Below the pieces are notes generated by a model. It was not told the origin of the DNA, did not search any database, and saw only the letters and a list, made by a program, of their open reading frames with translations. From Streptomyces sp. R21 (GTDB lineage: Bacteria; Actinomycetota; Actinomycetes; Streptomycetales; Streptomycetaceae): a DNA stretch of 64,000 bases. Location: positions 6,179,001-6,243,000 of the forward strand of contig NZ_CP163435.1 of assembly GCF_041051975.1 (NCBI RefSeq), written 5' to 3'. The position numbers and the translations under genes were made by a program. Shown piece by piece: positions 25,948 through 33,565 of the stretch (within the stretch, counting starts at the first letter, position 1; each line of letters opens with the position of its first letter).

Positions 25948-26307
25948 ATGGCCGCAGGAGGTTTCTGCAAGCTGCCGAACGGCAGCGTGGTGGTGGCACT
26001 GAACCTGCCCACATCGACCGGGGAGAGCGCCGACTGCGTCCGCGTACTCGTGCTCGCCCAGAACCGCGCCCGAGCCCTGACCAGGCTCCGCAACCTCGGG
26101 ATGCGCGCGATCTACCTGCGCGGCAACAGCGCCCCGCCGTCCCCGGACGAGATCACCGCCGTACTGCACCACCCGGACGGCCTGATATGGCGCACGGCCC
26201 CCGACACGACCCTTGACAACGGTGTCGGCGGCATCGAGCTGCCCCAGGAGCTGTGGCACCCGATCAGGGCCCTGCTGCGCCGTCCGGCGGCGCCGCAGCG
26301 GGGCTGA
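25948..26307 (+). CDS. Conserved hypothetical protein
   Basis: A 119-residue soluble protein with alternating strands and helices (SVVVALNLPTSTGESADCVR, RALTRLRNLGMRAIYLRGNS, VLHHPDGLIWRTAP). Strong GC3 bias supports it as real. No known domain recognised. It converges with the minus-strand secreted protein gene. TTGACA at 25917-25922 may be its -35. Confidence 0.7.
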   Translation: MAAGGFCKLPNGSVVVALNLPTSTGESADCVRVLVLAQNRARALTRLRNLGMRAIYLRGNSAPPSPDEITAVLHHPDGLIWRTAPDTTLDNGVGGIELPQELWHPIRALLRRPAAPQRG

Positions 26308-26333
26308 GCCCGCCGCGGCACACCGGAGAAGCC

Positions 26334-27242
26334 TCAGCTCAGTACGACGACCTTGTGCATGCCCTCGAAGGCGTGCGGGATGCCGGTCTTGTCGTCCGGG
26401 ATGAAGCACAGCAGGGCGTAGGTGCCCGGCGGCAGGTGGTGTTCCTGGAGCAGGGCGGTGCGGCCGGGGGAGATGGCGCCGAGGCCGACGGCCGGACCCG
26501 TGAAGGGCGGCGCGCCGGTCGCGGTGCCGTTGAAGACGGCGTCGAGCTGGGCGTCCGTGGTACCGGGCGCAACGGGCTGCAGCTGCATCTCGTGGATCTC
26601 GTCCGCGGCGTTGTGCACCAGGATGTTGTCCTTGGCCCGGTGCACCCCGTTGACGTCGAAGCGGGGTCCGGCCGACGTCTCCTTGGTGATCACGATGCCG
26701 TCGGGGAAGTCGGCGAGGTCTCCGCTCCGCCCGCCGCGCAGTTCCACCTTGCGGTACACCGGGTGGGCCGGGTCCCCGAAGAACTTGGTGAAGTCCAGCA
26801 GGTAGACCGGGCCCGCGCTGATCGGAGTGGTGAAGGTCCCCGGCACCTTCGGCGTGACCTGGGCGCCGCCGAACAGCTCGGAGTCCCGGTTGACCGCCTT
26901 GATGCCCTTGGCGGAGACGGTGGGGTTGTTCTCGTTGACGGCCATGGTCAGGTCGGCGAAGACCTTCTTGAGCGTGACCCCGTGGCGCGGCCGGAAGGCC
27001 TGGAGGTCGTGGCCGTCCTTGTCGTCGGTGGTGACGCGGAAGGCGACCACTCCGGCCCGGGCGACATGCGGTGCCTGGATGCCGGAGTCGCCGATGGCCA
27101 CCTCGACCGGGTGCGGCGACCGGCCGCCGTCGTGGCCGTCCCGAGGCGTGGCGTCGGCGGTGGTGGTGCCGCCGAGGGCGGCCGCCAGGGCGAGGGTGGC
27201 CACTGCCACCCGGGCCCCATGCCGCTGCAGTGCGGTGCGCAT
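26334..27242 (-). CDS. Secreted cupredoxin-like protein
   Basis: A 302-residue exported protein with a signal peptide (VAVATLALAAALGGTTTADA, cleavage around residue 32). The body is rich in beta strands. The C-terminus, LPPGTYALLCFIPDDKTG followed by IPHAFEGMHKVVV, spaces Cys, His and Met as in type I copper sites of plastocyanin-like folds (C-x10-H-x4-M). An upstream His for the fourth ligand may be in LVHNAADEIHEM. Copper binding is an inference. An AGGAG site precedes the ATG. It lies downstream of pncA on the same strand but 164 bases away. Confidence 0.72.
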   Translation of the reverse strand: MRTALQRHGARVAVATLALAAALGGTTTADATPRDGHDGGRSPHPVEVAIGDSGIQAPHVARAGVVAFRVTTDDKDGHDLQAFRPRHGVTLKKVFADLTMAVNENNPTVSAKGIKAVNRDSELFGGAQVTPKVPGTFTTPISAGPVYLLDFTKFFGDPAHPVYRKVELRGGRSGDLADFPDGIVITKETSAGPRFDVNGVHRAKDNILVHNAADEIHEMQLQPVAPGTTDAQLDAVFNGTATGAPPFTGPAVGLGAISPGRTALLQEHHLPPGTYALLCFIPDDKTGIPHAFEGMHKVVVLS

Positions 27243-27406
27243 GAGTCTCCTGTTCGTCGAGCGATCCCCTTGACGGCAGGGCAGCACTCGCGAACCCGGC
27301 TCGGCGGCAGCCACGCAGACAGCAGGCCCGATCGGCGCAGGGCGCTCCCTCCGGGGTACGCCCCGAATGGGCCTGATCGGTGATTGCCTTGATCGTTGCT
27401 GAGCGA

Positions 27407-27994
27407 CTACTGCACGACAGGCTTCCCGGACAGCTCCACGCCCGCCTCCCGCAGCTCCTCCAGAGCGCGCTCGGTGGTCTCCTCGGCGACTCCGGCCGTG
27501 AGATCCAGCAGCACCTGCGTACGGAAGCCCTGCCGGGCCGCGTCCAGCGCCGTCGCCCGTACGCAGTGGTCCGTGGCGATCCCGACCACGTCGACCTCGT
27601 CGATCTCGCGGGCTCGCAGCCAGTCGCCCAGCGGGACGCTGTTCTCGTCGACGCCCTCGAAGCCGCTGTACGCCGCCGCGTACGCGCCCTTGTCGAAGAC
27701 GGCGTCGATTCCGCCGGAGGCGACGGCGGGCGCGAAGTTCGGGTGGAAGCCCACGCCCTCCGTACCGGCCACGCAGTGCGCGGGCCAGGAGTGGGCGAAG
27801 TCGGGGTTGTCGGCGAAGTGGCCGCCGGGGGCGATGTGATGGTCGCGGGTGGCCACGACATGGCGGTACCCGGCGGACGCCTGGCCGATCAGCTCGGTGA
27901 TCGCGGCAGCCACGTCGGCACCCCCCGACACCGCGAGGCTGCCGCCCTCGCAGAAGTCGTTCTGCACATCTACGACGATCAAGGCGCGGCGCAT
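27407..27994 (-). CDS. pncA: Nicotinamidase
   Basis: A 195-residue isochorismatase-fold hydrolase converting nicotinamide to nicotinate in NAD salvage. The catalytic Asp is in VVDVQNDFCEGG, metal ligands are in TRDHHIAPGGHF, and the nucleophilic Cys is in GIATDHCVRATALDA, all standard for PncA. Downstream of pncB on the same strand, about 300 bases apart, it supplies the nicotinate that PncB uses. Confidence 0.96.
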   Translation of the reverse strand: MRRALIVVDVQNDFCEGGSLAVSGGADVAAAITELIGQASAGYRHVVATRDHHIAPGGHFADNPDFAHSWPAHCVAGTEGVGFHPNFAPAVASGGIDAVFDKGAYAAAYSGFEGVDENSVPLGDWLRAREIDEVDVVGIATDHCVRATALDAARQGFRTQVLLDLTAGVAEETTERALEELREAGVELSGKPVVQ

Positions 27995-28215
27995 GGTCGG
28001 TGTCCTTCGGCTCGACAGCGGGTCGGTCGGTGGTGGGGTGCGGGCCCGGCCTTCGAACTACCGAGCTTAGAGACTTCGGGTACGGGACGGGAGGGTGCGC
28101 GGGCCCCGAGCGGCTCCGGGGAAGTTCAGGCACGGGTGCGCGAGCACGCTGCCGTTGCATTCCCGCTCACCGTGCGTTCATGCGCCCGGACCCCCGCACC
28201 AGGGCGGACGTACAG

Positions 28216-28305
28216 CCCCGCGTCGGACGTACTCCGTCGTACTCCGACGGCCCCGCGTCGGACGTGCTCCGTCGTACTCCGGCGGAATCCGTCAGACGTA
28301 CTCCG
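28216..28305 (-). repeat. 35-bp tandem repeat at the 3' end of pncB
   Basis: Two 35-bp units (28216-28250 and 28251-28285) differ at two positions, and a third partial, more diverged unit (from 28286) runs into the last codons of pncB. The shared core is GACGTACTCCGTCG. On the minus strand the units look like degenerate copies of the pncB C-terminal codons (PTEYV). Confidence 0.8.
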
Positions 28306-29620
28306 TCGGAATCACGGACTCCCCGCGCGACAGCTGCCTCGCCGACAGCGGCAGGTTCGCGCGGGCGGCCGCATGCCGGTCCCGTACGGCGTCCAGCGGC
28401 TCGCGGGCGACGACCTGACCGCCCTTGACCAGCTCGACCAGGAGCTGCCGGTCGGACAGTTCGCCCGGGACCGCACCGGTGCCGATCACCTCGGCCTCGG
28501 CGACCCCGTACTCGTCCAGGCGCCGCGCCGCCCACTTGCGCCCGCCGATGGACGTCTTGCCGCCCGTCGACCTCTTCGCCACCGGCACCAGCGGAGCCTT
28601 CGGGTCCGCCGACTCGGCTCGGGCGACCAGCTTGTAGACCATCGAGCACGTCGGATGGCCGGATCCCGTCACCAGCTGGGTGCCGACGCCGTACGCGTCC
28701 ACGGGCGCCGCCGCCAGCGAGGCGATCGCGTACTCGTCCAGGTCCGAGGTCACCACGATCTTCGTGTCCGTCGCGCCCAGCTCGTCCAGCTGCTGCCGCA
28801 CCCGGTGCGCGACGAGGAGCAGGTCACCGGAGTCGATGCGCACGGCCCCGAGGTCGGTCCCGGCGACCTCGACCGCCATCCGGACGGCCTCCGTGACGTC
28901 GTAGGTGTCGACGAGGAGCGTGGTGCCCCGGCCGAGCGAGTTCACCTGGGCCTGGAAGGCGTCGCGCTCCTGGTCGTGCAGGAGGGTGAAGGCGTGCGCG
29001 GAGGTCCCGACCGTCGGGATGCCGTACCGGAACCCGGCGGCGAGGTCGGAGGTGGTGGCGAAGCCGCCCACGTACGCGGCGCGCGAGGCGGCCACCGCGG
29101 CCAGCTCGTGCGTGCGCCGGGCGCCCATCTCGATCAGCGGCCGGTCCCCGGCGGCGGAGGCCATGCGGGAGGCGGCGGCCGCGATCGCCGAGTCGTGGTT
29201 GAGGATGGAGAGGATCACCGTCTCCAGGAGCACGCACTGGGCGAAGGAGCCCTCGACCCGCAGGATCGGCGAGCCCGGGAAGTAGACCTCGCCCTCGGGA
29301 TAGCCCCAGATGTCCCCGCCGAAGCGGTACGAGGCGAGCCACGCCAGGGTCTCCTCGTTCACGATCCCGCGCTCGCGCAGAAAGCCCAGGACGTCCGCGT
29401 CGAAGCGGAAGTTCTCCACGGCGTCGAGCACGCGCCCGGTCCCCGCCACGACCCCGTACCGCCGCCCTTCGGGCAGCCGCCGGGTGAAGACCTCGAAGAC
29501 GGAGCGCCGCTCGGCGGTCCCGGCCGCGAGGGCGGCCTGCAGCATCGTCAGCTCGTACTGGTCGGTGAAGAGCGCCGTCGAGGGAACGTCCACCGGCAGC
29601 CCAAGGTCCGCTGTGTTCAT
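28292..29620 (-). CDS. pncB: Nicotinate phosphoribosyltransferase
   Basis: A 442-residue enzyme that makes nicotinate mononucleotide from nicotinate and PRPP. The N-terminus (ALFTDQYELTMLQAAL) and the motifs EMGARRTHELAAV, GTSAHAFTLLH and VRIDSGDLLLVAHRVR are family hallmarks, including the PRPP-site acidic residues. Length is typical. It works with pncA downstream on the same strand and is divergent from clpS, with 93 bases between the starts holding a nested hairpin. Confidence 0.96.
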   Translation of the reverse strand: MNTADLGLPVDVPSTALFTDQYELTMLQAALAAGTAERRSVFEVFTRRLPEGRRYGVVAGTGRVLDAVENFRFDADVLGFLRERGIVNEETLAWLASYRFGGDIWGYPEGEVYFPGSPILRVEGSFAQCVLLETVILSILNHDSAIAAAASRMASAAGDRPLIEMGARRTHELAAVAASRAAYVGGFATTSDLAAGFRYGIPTVGTSAHAFTLLHDQERDAFQAQVNSLGRGTTLLVDTYDVTEAVRMAVEVAGTDLGAVRIDSGDLLLVAHRVRQQLDELGATDTKIVVTSDLDEYAIASLAAAPVDAYGVGTQLVTGSGHPTCSMVYKLVARAESADPKAPLVPVAKRSTGGKTSIGGRKWAARRLDEYGVAEAEVIGTGAVPGELSDRQLLVELVKGGQVVAREPLDAVRDRHAAARANLPLSARQLSRGESVIPTEYV

Positions 29621-29660
29621 GGGACGGGATGCTACCCCCATCTCGTCACTCTGACGATTT

Positions 29661-29701
29661 AGGGGGTCGGTTTTCCCGGCCCGTTTGGCCGGGCACCCCC
29701 T
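29661..29701. promoter_or_regulatory. Nested hairpin between pncB and clpS
   Basis: CCCGGCC/GGCCGGG (29675-29681 and 29687-29693) sits inside a second pairing AGGGGGT/ACCCCCT (29661-29667 and 29695-29701). It lies in the divergent promoter space and ends 12 bases before the clpS start, where it could affect clpS translation. Confidence 0.45.
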
Positions 29702-29713
29702 TCTGGTGGCAGC

Positions 29714-30031
29714 ATGGGCCGTGTGACGGCTCCCGCTCCCCTAGAGACCGAAAAGACCGAGTCGGCGGAAGAGGTCTTCGCCGTACCCGAGCCCGATGTC
29801 CCGTGGGTGACGATCGTCCACAACGACCCGGTGAACCTCATGAGCTATGTGACGTACGTCTTCCAGGCGTACTTCGGCTACTCCAAGGACAAGGCCACCA
29901 AGCTCATGCTCGACGTCCACAACAAGGGCCGTGCGGTCGTCTCCAGCGGATCCCGCGAGGAGATGGAGCGCGATGTCCAGGCCATGCACGGCTACGGCCT
30001 GTGGGCCACCCTTCAGCAGGACCGCAAGTGA
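29714..30031 (+). CDS. clpS: ATP-dependent Clp protease adaptor ClpS
   Basis: A 105-residue adaptor that delivers N-degron substrates to ClpAP/ClpCP. After a disordered N-terminus the core reads PWVTIVHNDPVNLMSYVTYV, the hallmark substrate-pocket segment, followed by KATKLMLDVHNKGRAVV and the Met/Glu helix. GTG at 29723 is an alternative start. It is followed after 40 bases by a DUF2017 gene, a conserved actinobacterial pair. Confidence 0.96.
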   Translation: MGRVTAPAPLETEKTESAEEVFAVPEPDVPWVTIVHNDPVNLMSYVTYVFQAYFGYSKDKATKLMLDVHNKGRAVVSSGSREEMERDVQAMHGYGLWATLQQDRK

Positions 30032-30071
30032 TCTCACGTACCGAGTGGACCGGAAGTAGCGACGCAACCTG

Positions 30072-30677
30072 ATGCCAGGACACTTCGAACCGATCCCCGG
30101 CGGCGGCGCGGCCGTCGCACTCGACGACGTCGAGATCTCGATCATCCGCTCCCTCGCCGTGCAGCTCCTGGAGCTCATCGGACCGGGCCCCGCCGAGAAC
30201 GCCCCCGACGACCCGCTCGCCGAGCTGTTCGCGGAAGGCCCCAGCGAGCCGCCCTCCGACCCGGTGCTGATGCGGCTCTTCCCCGACGCCTACAGCGGCC
30301 CCGACGTCGAGGCCAACTCGCCCGAGGAGGCCGACGAGCAGCGCGCGCACTCCGCGGAGTTCCGCCGCTTCACCGAGAACGACCTGCGGGCCGGCAAGCG
30401 CGAGAACGCCCTCGCGGTGATCCGCTCCCTGGACATGATCAGCACGGCGGGCGAGGGCGGCGCCGTCCTCAAGCTGTCCGCCGAGGAGTGCGGGCGGTGG
30501 CTGCGCACCCTCAACGACCTGCGCCTGGCGATCGGCTCCCGCCTCGACATCGCCGATGAGGAGGACACCGACCTCCTCTACCAGCTGCCGGACGAGGACC
30601 CGCGCAAGCCGATGGTGATGGCGTACCTGTGGCTGGGCGGTCTCCAGGAGACGCTGGTGAACACCCTGATGCCGTAG
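30072..30677 (+). CDS. DUF2017 family protein
   Basis: A 201-residue, acidic, mainly helical protein. FEPIPGGGAAVALDDVEISI at the start and the C-terminal YLWLGGLQETLVNTLMP are typical of the DUF2017 family, which in actinobacteria nearly always follows clpS. No activity is known. A role with ClpS-mediated proteolysis is an inference from the pairing. Confidence 0.9.
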   Translation: MPGHFEPIPGGGAAVALDDVEISIIRSLAVQLLELIGPGPAENAPDDPLAELFAEGPSEPPSDPVLMRLFPDAYSGPDVEANSPEEADEQRAHSAEFRRFTENDLRAGKRENALAVIRSLDMISTAGEGGAVLKLSAEECGRWLRTLNDLRLAIGSRLDIADEEDTDLLYQLPDEDPRKPMVMAYLWLGGLQETLVNTLMP

Positions 30678-31022
30678 CCGGTTCGCCGGTGCGGTTCGTT
30701 CGCTCAGCGGACGCTCAGATCCGGATAACGATCACGTCACCATGACCGCGTCCTTTGGGGCGCGGTTTGCCGTTTGTCCGGTTCTTCCTGTGGCGTGCGC
30801 CACGAACCGTACAGCCGATCCATGTTGCGGCCGTGATAAATCTTCACGACCGCCCGACAGGACACCACCCAGGTCCGGTCGGGTGCGCCACCGAGCCGGC
30901 GACCGCCGGCCAGGCACGAGCGGGTCGCAGAACCCGCTCAGCTCCATCACATCCGGGGGGATCGGAACCCGATCCGAAGCCATGGGACTGGCTCGGTTCG
31001 GCATGGAGAAAGGCGCACCAAC
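30678..31022 (+). other. Long 5' region of the amino-acid permease gene
   Basis: No gene seen in 345 bases. Two local hairpins are clear: GAGCGGGT/ACCCGCTC (30918-30925 and 30932-30939) and GGATCGG/CCGATCC (30959-30965 and 30969-30975). GGAGAAAGG precedes the ATG at 31023. I could not match it to a known riboswitch. Confidence 0.4.
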
Positions 31023-32480
31023 ATGACCTCGTCGCAGGTCGGCAAGCAGTACGACGCGCACGACCGCAATGGAGTCGTGGGCGGCGACGCCCCCGAAGAG
31101 GGGTACGAGCGAGGGCTCGGCAGCCGTCAGGTCCAGATGATCGCGATCGGCGGCGCCATCGGCGTCGGCCTGTTCCTCAACGCCGGTGCGAACATCGCCA
31201 AGGCGGGCCCGAGCCTCATCCTGATGTACGCCCTCGCCGGCGTGATCATCTTCTTCATCATGCGGGCGCTCGGCGAACTGCTCCTCTACCGCCCGGTCTC
31301 GGGCTCGTTCGCGGACTACTCGCGCGAGTTCCTGGGCCCGTTCTTCGGCTACTTCACAGCCTGGACGTACTGGCTGATGTGGGTGGTCACCGGCATGGCG
31401 GAACTCACCGCCGCCGCGATCTACGTGCACTACTGGTTCCCGTCGATCCCGCAGTGGACGTCGGCGCTGGTCTTCCTGATCGTTCTCTTCGTCGCCAACC
31501 TGATCTCGGTGAAGGTGTTCGGCGAGATCGAGTTCTGGGCCTCGATGATCAAGGTCACCGCCCTCATCGGCATGATCGTGATCGGCCTGGGTGTGCTCAC
31601 CTTCGGCTTCAGCTCCGCCGGTGACACCGCGGCCGTCTCCAACCTCTGGGAGTTCGACGGCTTCTTCCCCAAGGGCATCGGCTCGTCCCTGATGACCCTC
31701 CAGGGCGTGATGTTCGCCTACCTCGCCGTCGAGCTGGTCGGCGTCACCGCGGGCGAGTCCGAGAACCCGGAGAAGACGCTCCCCAAGGCGATCAACACCC
31801 TGCCCTGGCGCATCGCCCTCTTCTACGTCGGCGCCCTCACCGTCATCCTCTGCGTCGTGAAGTGGACCGAGTTCGCGGAGGGCGTCAGCCCCTTCGTGAA
31901 GGCCTTCGCGATGATCGGCATCCCGGCCGGCGCGGGCATCGTCAACTTCGTGGTGCTGACCGCCGCCCTCTCCTCCTGCAACTCGGGCATGTACTCCACG
32001 GGCCGCATGCTGCGCAATCTCGCGGACAACGGCGAGGCCCCCCGCGCCTTCAGCAAGCTGTCGGCCTCCAAGACCCCCGCGCTCGGCATCACGATTTCCG
32101 TCGCCTTCATGGGCATCGGCGTGGTCCTGAACTACATCGTCCCGGAGAAGGCCTTCGGCTACGTCACCTCGGTGGCCACCGCCGCCGGCATCTGGACCTG
32201 GCTGATGATCCTCATCAGCCACGTCCTCTACCGCCGCGCCGTGGACGCGGGCCGCCTGCCCGCGTCCTCCTTCCCCGCCCCCGGCGGCGCGAAGTGCAGC
32301 TACGTGGCGATCGCCTTCCTGCTGTTCGTCACGGGCCTGATCGCGTACGACGCCGACTCCCGCGTCTGCCTGTACGTGATGGCCATCTGGGCGGCCGCAC
32401 TCGGCATCGGCTGGGCCGTACTGAAGACCCGCAACCCGCAGGTCACCGAGCGCCGCGAGCCGGTGTACGAGCAGGTCTGA
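31023..32480 (+). CDS. Amino-acid permease (APC superfamily, proline/GABA/CycA-like)
   Basis: A 485-residue transporter with about 12 membrane segments. The N-terminus GLGSRQVQMIAIGGAIGVGL is the AAT-family signature (binding helix 1). RALGELLLYRPVSGSFADYS and ELVGVTAGESENPEKTLPKAI are also diagnostic. The family imports proline, GABA, D-alanine/D-serine or aromatic amino acids by proton symport; the exact substrate cannot be read. It is a single-gene unit with a long 5' region. Confidence 0.92.
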   Translation: MTSSQVGKQYDAHDRNGVVGGDAPEEGYERGLGSRQVQMIAIGGAIGVGLFLNAGANIAKAGPSLILMYALAGVIIFFIMRALGELLLYRPVSGSFADYSREFLGPFFGYFTAWTYWLMWVVTGMAELTAAAIYVHYWFPSIPQWTSALVFLIVLFVANLISVKVFGEIEFWASMIKVTALIGMIVIGLGVLTFGFSSAGDTAAVSNLWEFDGFFPKGIGSSLMTLQGVMFAYLAVELVGVTAGESENPEKTLPKAINTLPWRIALFYVGALTVILCVVKWTEFAEGVSPFVKAFAMIGIPAGAGIVNFVVLTAALSSCNSGMYSTGRMLRNLADNGEAPRAFSKLSASKTPALGITISVAFMGIGVVLNYIVPEKAFGYVTSVATAAGIWTWLMILISHVLYRRAVDAGRLPASSFPAPGGAKCSYVAIAFLLFVTGLIAYDADSRVCLYVMAIWAAALGIGWAVLKTRNPQVTERREPVYEQV

Positions 32481-32558
32481 GCCCCACCCCGCTCACGATG
32501 TGGGCCGCCCCGTACCACCCTTCGGTACGCGGCGGCCCACACGCATATCCTCTTCCCC

Positions 32559-32981
32559 ATGCTGACCATCACCCAGGCCCTGTTCGACCAGATCGTCGCC
32601 CACGCACGCCAGGACCACCCCGACGAGGCGTGCGGCGTGGTCGCGGGCCCGGTGGGGGAGGGCCGCCCCGAGCGCTTCATCCCGATGCTGAACGCCGCCC
32701 GCTCGCCCACGTTCTACGAGTTCGACTCGCAGGACCTCCTCAAGCTCTACCGCGAGATGGACGACCGCGACGAGGAGCCGGTGATCATCTACCACTCCCA
32801 CACGGCCACCGAGGCCTACCCCTCCCGCACCGACCTCTCGTACGCGAACGAGCCCGGCGCCCACTACGTCCTGGTCTCCACCGCCGACACCGACGACGCC
32901 GGCCCCTTCCAGTTCCGCTCCTTCCGCATCGTGGAGGGCGAGATCACGGAGGAGGAGGTCACGGTGGTGGAGACGTACTGA
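32559..32981 (+). CDS. JAMM/Mov34 peptidase, Mec+-like (M67)
   Basis: A 140-residue zinc isopeptidase. The JAMM motif is complete: a Glu near residue 23 (HPDEACGVVAG) and HSHTATEAYPSRTD fitting H-x-H-x7-S-x2-D. In Mycobacterium tuberculosis Mec+ releases cysteine from the CysO-cysteine adduct, and the next genes here encode the CysO-like carrier and CysM. TATCCT 7 bases before the ATG suggests a leaderless mRNA. Confidence 0.92.
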   Translation: MLTITQALFDQIVAHARQDHPDEACGVVAGPVGEGRPERFIPMLNAARSPTFYEFDSQDLLKLYREMDDRDEEPVIIYHSHTATEAYPSRTDLSYANEPGAHYVLVSTADTDDAGPFQFRSFRIVEGEITEEEVTVVETY

Positions 32982-33048
32982 TCTCGCATTTCGGCCGGAA
33001 TTCATCCACGATCTGAGATCACACTCCGGGACCGGGACCGGGAATCGA

Positions 33049-33054
33049 TACGAT
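33049..33054 (+). promoter_or_regulatory. -10 element of the leader-peptide/cysO/cysM transcript
   Basis: TACGAT lies 6 bases before the leader-peptide ATG at 33061, so transcription would begin at or next to the A of ATG. No good -35 hexamer is visible. Confidence 0.45.
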
Positions 33055-33060
33055 GAGCCC

Positions 33061-33162
33061 ATGGTTTCCCACGACGTGAGCGAAAAGACGCCGGGCATGC
33101 TGCTCGTGGCGCGGCTGCACGTCGACCTGTGCAGGCTGAACAGCGCCCTCTGTCCGCGCTGA
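33061..33162 (+). CDS. Cysteine-containing leader peptide (uORF)
   Basis: A 33-residue reading frame of Streptomyces codon usage that starts MVSHDVSEKTPGMLLVARLH and ends VDLCRLNSALCPR. The core HVDLCR-(x)-SALC resembles the family annotated as 'putative leader peptide' upstream of sulfur-assimilation genes in streptomycetes. The two Cys codons lie at 33130-33132 and 33151-33153, close to the stop. It lies 108 bases upstream of the sulfur-carrier gene, so ribosome stalling at Cys codons could control cysO-cysM expression. Confidence 0.75.
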   Translation: MVSHDVSEKTPGMLLVARLHVDLCRLNSALCPR

Positions 33163-33270
33163 CCCCTGCCGCCGTAAGGCCGTGAGCCGCGGCGCCCGAC
33201 CTGCGTACCACCCGCTTCTCGCGCTGCCGCGCGCCCACCGACCTACCACTCCCGACAGGAGCCCACAGAC

Positions 33271-33549
33271 ATGGCCATCGAGGTCCGCATCCCCACCATC
33301 CTCCGCACCTACACCGACGGACAGAAGGCCGTCGAGGGCGGCGGGGACACCCTCGCCGAGCTGTTCACCGACCTGGAGAGCCGCCACACGGGCATCCAGG
33401 CCCGCATCGTGGACGGCGGCGAACTGCGCCGCTTCGTCAACGTGTACCTCAACGACGAGGACGTCCGCTTCCTCGACGGCATCAACACCAAGCTCACCGA
33501 CGGCGACAACGTGACGATCCTGCCGGCCGTCGCCGGCGGGATGGTCTGA
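33271..33549 (+). CDS. cysO: CysO-like (MoaD/ThiS family) sulfur-carrier protein
   Basis: A 92-residue beta-grasp protein: FRNVYLN-like RRFVNVYLNDEDVRFLDGI and the C-terminal ILPAVAGGMV. Activated carriers end exactly in Gly-Gly. This one has two extra residues (Met-Val) after GG, so it must be trimmed before thiocarboxylation; the JAMM peptidase encoded upstream is the obvious candidate. An ACAGGAG ribosome site precedes the ATG. cysM follows after 16 bases, giving the M67-cysO-cysM order of the mycobacterial pathway. Confidence 0.93.
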   Translation: MAIEVRIPTILRTYTDGQKAVEGGGDTLAELFTDLESRHTGIQARIVDGGELRRFVNVYLNDEDVRFLDGINTKLTDGDNVTILPAVAGGMV

Positions 33550-33565
33550 TCGGCCGCGGATCCCC

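Noticed and set aside
30678..31022. A ydaO (c-di-AMP) or other known riboswitch before the amino-acid permease
   Set aside because: The conserved core blocks of these classes are not visible; only simple hairpins were found.
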